Below are positions 6,670 through 7,283 of a DNA stretch of 7,283 nt, piece after piece (the stretch's first letter is position 1; every line of letters starts with the position of its first letter). This DNA comes from Rhodocyclaceae bacterium (GTDB lineage: Bacteria > Pseudomonadota > Gammaproteobacteria > Burkholderiales > Rhodocyclaceae): positions 1 to 7,283 of the forward strand of contig JANYAW010000250.1 in assembly GCA_025361105.1 (NCBI GenBank). The letters are read 5' to 3'. A program made the translations under genes and the position numbers. Under the pieces are notes generated by a model, which saw only the letters and a list, made by a program, of their open reading frames with translations, searched no databases and was not told the origin of the DNA.

Positions 6670-6698
6670 AATATATCGCTGAGTACTTTTTATGGCAA
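6670..6698 (-). promoter_or_regulatory. Putative sigma70 promoter of the oxidoreductase gene
   Basis: On the minus strand, TTGCCA (6698-6693) and TATATT (6675-6670) each match the sigma70 consensus at five of six positions and are separated by 17 nt. Transcription would begin near 6663, giving a leader of about 130 nt before the ATG at 6534. The inverted repeat at 6610-6624 lies in that leader. Confidence 0.55.
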
Positions 6699-6765
6699 AG
6701 CAACTAGGAAGACTAGCGTGCGGCCAGAAATTGCGCGGACGACGACAAATATGTTGACTTTTCAC

Positions 6766-6794
6766 TTGACGTGGTTTCGTGGAATGAGGATAAT
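6766..6794 (+). promoter_or_regulatory. Promoter of the tRNA-Tyr/Gly/Thr-tuf operon
   Basis: TTGACG (6766-6771) and GATAAT (6789-6794) each match the sigma70 consensus at five of six positions with an ideal 17-nt spacer. Transcription would start near 6801, only about 7 nt before tRNA-Tyr. The stretch after the -10 box (TGGCGG) is fairly GC-rich, as in many stable-RNA promoters under growth-rate or stringent control; that regulation is inferred. Confidence 0.75.
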
Positions 6795-6807
6795 TGGCGG
6801 TTCCGTT

Positions 6808-6892
<85 letters not shown>

Positions 6893-6929
6893 GCAAGTTG
6901 ATTGGTTTTTGATTCGTGAATTAGGATTG

Positions 6930-7003
6930 GCGGCGGTAGTTTAATGGTAGAACTTCAGCCTTCCAAGCTGATCGCGCGGGTTCGATTCCCGCTCGCCGCT
7001 CCA
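6930..7003 (+). tRNA. tRNA-Gly (TCC)
   Basis: This is a 74-nt tRNA. The acceptor stem pairs GCGGCGG (6930-6936) with TCGCCGC (6993-6999), with one terminal G-U pair. The anticodon stem TCAGC/GCTGA encloses loop CTTCCAA with anticodon TCC at 6962-6964. The T-arm is GCGGG-TTCGATT-CCCGC. The discriminator is T, as in many bacterial tRNA-Gly, and CCA is encoded. It follows tRNA-Tyr by 37 nt. Confidence 0.97.
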
Positions 7004-7045
7004 GTAGCTGTTGGCGTTTGATTTAACGTAGTTCAAACAGGTTTC

Positions 7046-7120
7046 GCCCTTGTAGCTCAGTGGCAGAGCACTCCCTTGGTAAGGGAGAGGTCGCGTGTTC
7101 GATCCACGCCAAGGGCACCA
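7046..7120 (+). tRNA. tRNA-Thr (GGT)
   Basis: This is a 75-nt tRNA. The acceptor stem pairs GCCCTTG (7046-7052) with CAAGGGC (7110-7116). The D-arm reads TAGCTCAGTGGCAGAGC. The anticodon stem CTCCC/GGGAG encloses loop TTGGTAA with anticodon GGT at 7078-7080. The T-arm is GCGTG-TTCGATC-CACGC, and CCA is encoded at 7118-7120. It lies 33 nt before tuf, the conserved position of this tRNA. Confidence 0.97.
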
Positions 7121-7141
7121 TTTTTAATGTGCATCTAAGTT

Positions 7142-7145
7142 AGGA
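7142..7145 (+). promoter_or_regulatory. Ribosome-binding site of tuf
   Basis: AGGA lies 8 nt before the ATG at 7154, within the 33-nt spacer after tRNA-Thr. Confidence 0.65.
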
Positions 7146-7153
7146 AATACACC

Positions 7154-7283
7154 ATGGCAAAAGGTAAATTTGAGCGGACGAAGCCGCACGTAAACGTGGG
7201 GACGATTGGACACGTGGATCATGGCAAGACGACCTTGACGGCGGCGATGACGACGATCTTGGCGGCGAAATTTGGTGGTGAGG
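7154..7283 (+). CDS. tuf: Elongation factor Tu, N-terminal part (cut by right edge)
   Basis: EF-Tu is the GTPase that delivers aminoacyl-tRNA to the ribosomal A site. Only the first 43 codons are present. They begin MAKGKFERTKPHVNVGTIGH, and the G1/P-loop GHVDHGKT is at residues 19-26, with Lys25 and Thr26 as the phosphate and magnesium contacts. The fragment ends AAKFGGE, which resembles betaproteobacterial EF-Tu. The gene follows tRNA-Tyr, tRNA-Gly and tRNA-Thr and is probably cotranscribed with them, as tufB is in E. coli. The stop and the rest of the G domain lie outside the window. Confidence 0.97.
   Translation, partial: MAKGKFERTKPHVNVGTIGHVDHGKTTLTAAMTTILAAKFGGE

Larger units (their letters stand above)
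6535..6807. other. Divergent intergenic region between the oxidoreductase gene and tRNA-Tyr
   Basis: These 273 nt hold no convincing gene. They contain the oxidoreductase ribosome-binding site, an inverted repeat at 6610-6624, a minus-strand promoter candidate at 6670-6698 and the plus-strand tRNA promoter at 6766-6794. A 45-codon plus-strand frame (6533-6670) begins inside the oxidoreductase start region and has no recognisable features. The stretch 6699-6765 between the two promoters shows nothing I can name. Confidence 0.7.

Noticed and set aside
6458..6670. 70-codon plus-strand frame (or its 45-codon part from 6533)
   Set aside because: It overlaps the oxidoreductase start on the other strand, has no ribosome-binding site I can support and no recognisable motif.
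7014..7040. Weak inverted repeat between tRNA-Gly and tRNA-Thr (GTTTGA...TCAAAC)
   Set aside because: The stem is only six pairs, AT-rich, with no conserved role. It may help tRNA processing but cannot be supported.

Overview
The window looks like ordinary chromosomal housekeeping DNA from a proteobacterium, most likely a betaproteobacterium. The tRNA-Tyr / tRNA-Gly / tRNA-Thr / tuf order is the conserved beta- and gammaproteobacterial arrangement. The first 43 residues of EF-Tu, ending in AAKFGGE, resemble betaproteobacterial EF-Tu more than the gammaproteobacterial form. The genus cannot be told from the sequence alone.

Left part, minus strand (about 1-2920): a compact three-gene unit reads leftwards. 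A FabH-type beta-ketoacyl synthase III of the long PA3286 subfamily (1730-2854) is followed 28 nt later by hemA, glutamyl-tRNA reductase (418-1701). After 13 nt comes the 5' end of plsB, glycerol-3-phosphate acyltransferase, which runs off the left edge (404 down to 1). The plsB fragment has no stop inside the window, so it is easily missed. Two acyl-lipid genes thus bracket the committed step of C5-pathway tetrapyrrole synthesis. The usual hemA neighbour prfA is absent. Promoter and ribosome-binding signals lie just upstream of the fabH-type gene.

Middle, minus strand (3028-6534): one very large gene encodes a fused indolepyruvate (aryl-pyruvate) ferredoxin oxidoreductase of 1168 residues. 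It has its own promoter candidate and a good ribosome-binding site. The 173-nt gap between it and the fabH-type gene holds three adjacent inverted repeats. The gap also carries one copy of a 23-bp repeat whose second copy lies in frame inside the oxidoreductase gene.

Right part, plus strand (6766-7283): a strong sigma70-like promoter drives tRNA-Tyr(GTA), tRNA-Gly(TCC) and tRNA-Thr(GGT), all with encoded CCA ends, followed by the start of tuf (EF-Tu), cut by the right edge. This unit is divergent from the oxidoreductase gene.

No CRISPR array, insertion sequence, phage gene or defence system is visible, and I do not see a convincing new biological system. The points worth a second look are the gene order, the small dispersed repeat (one copy coding), the hairpin cluster at the fabH-type promoter and the five-codon bridge between hemA and plsB.
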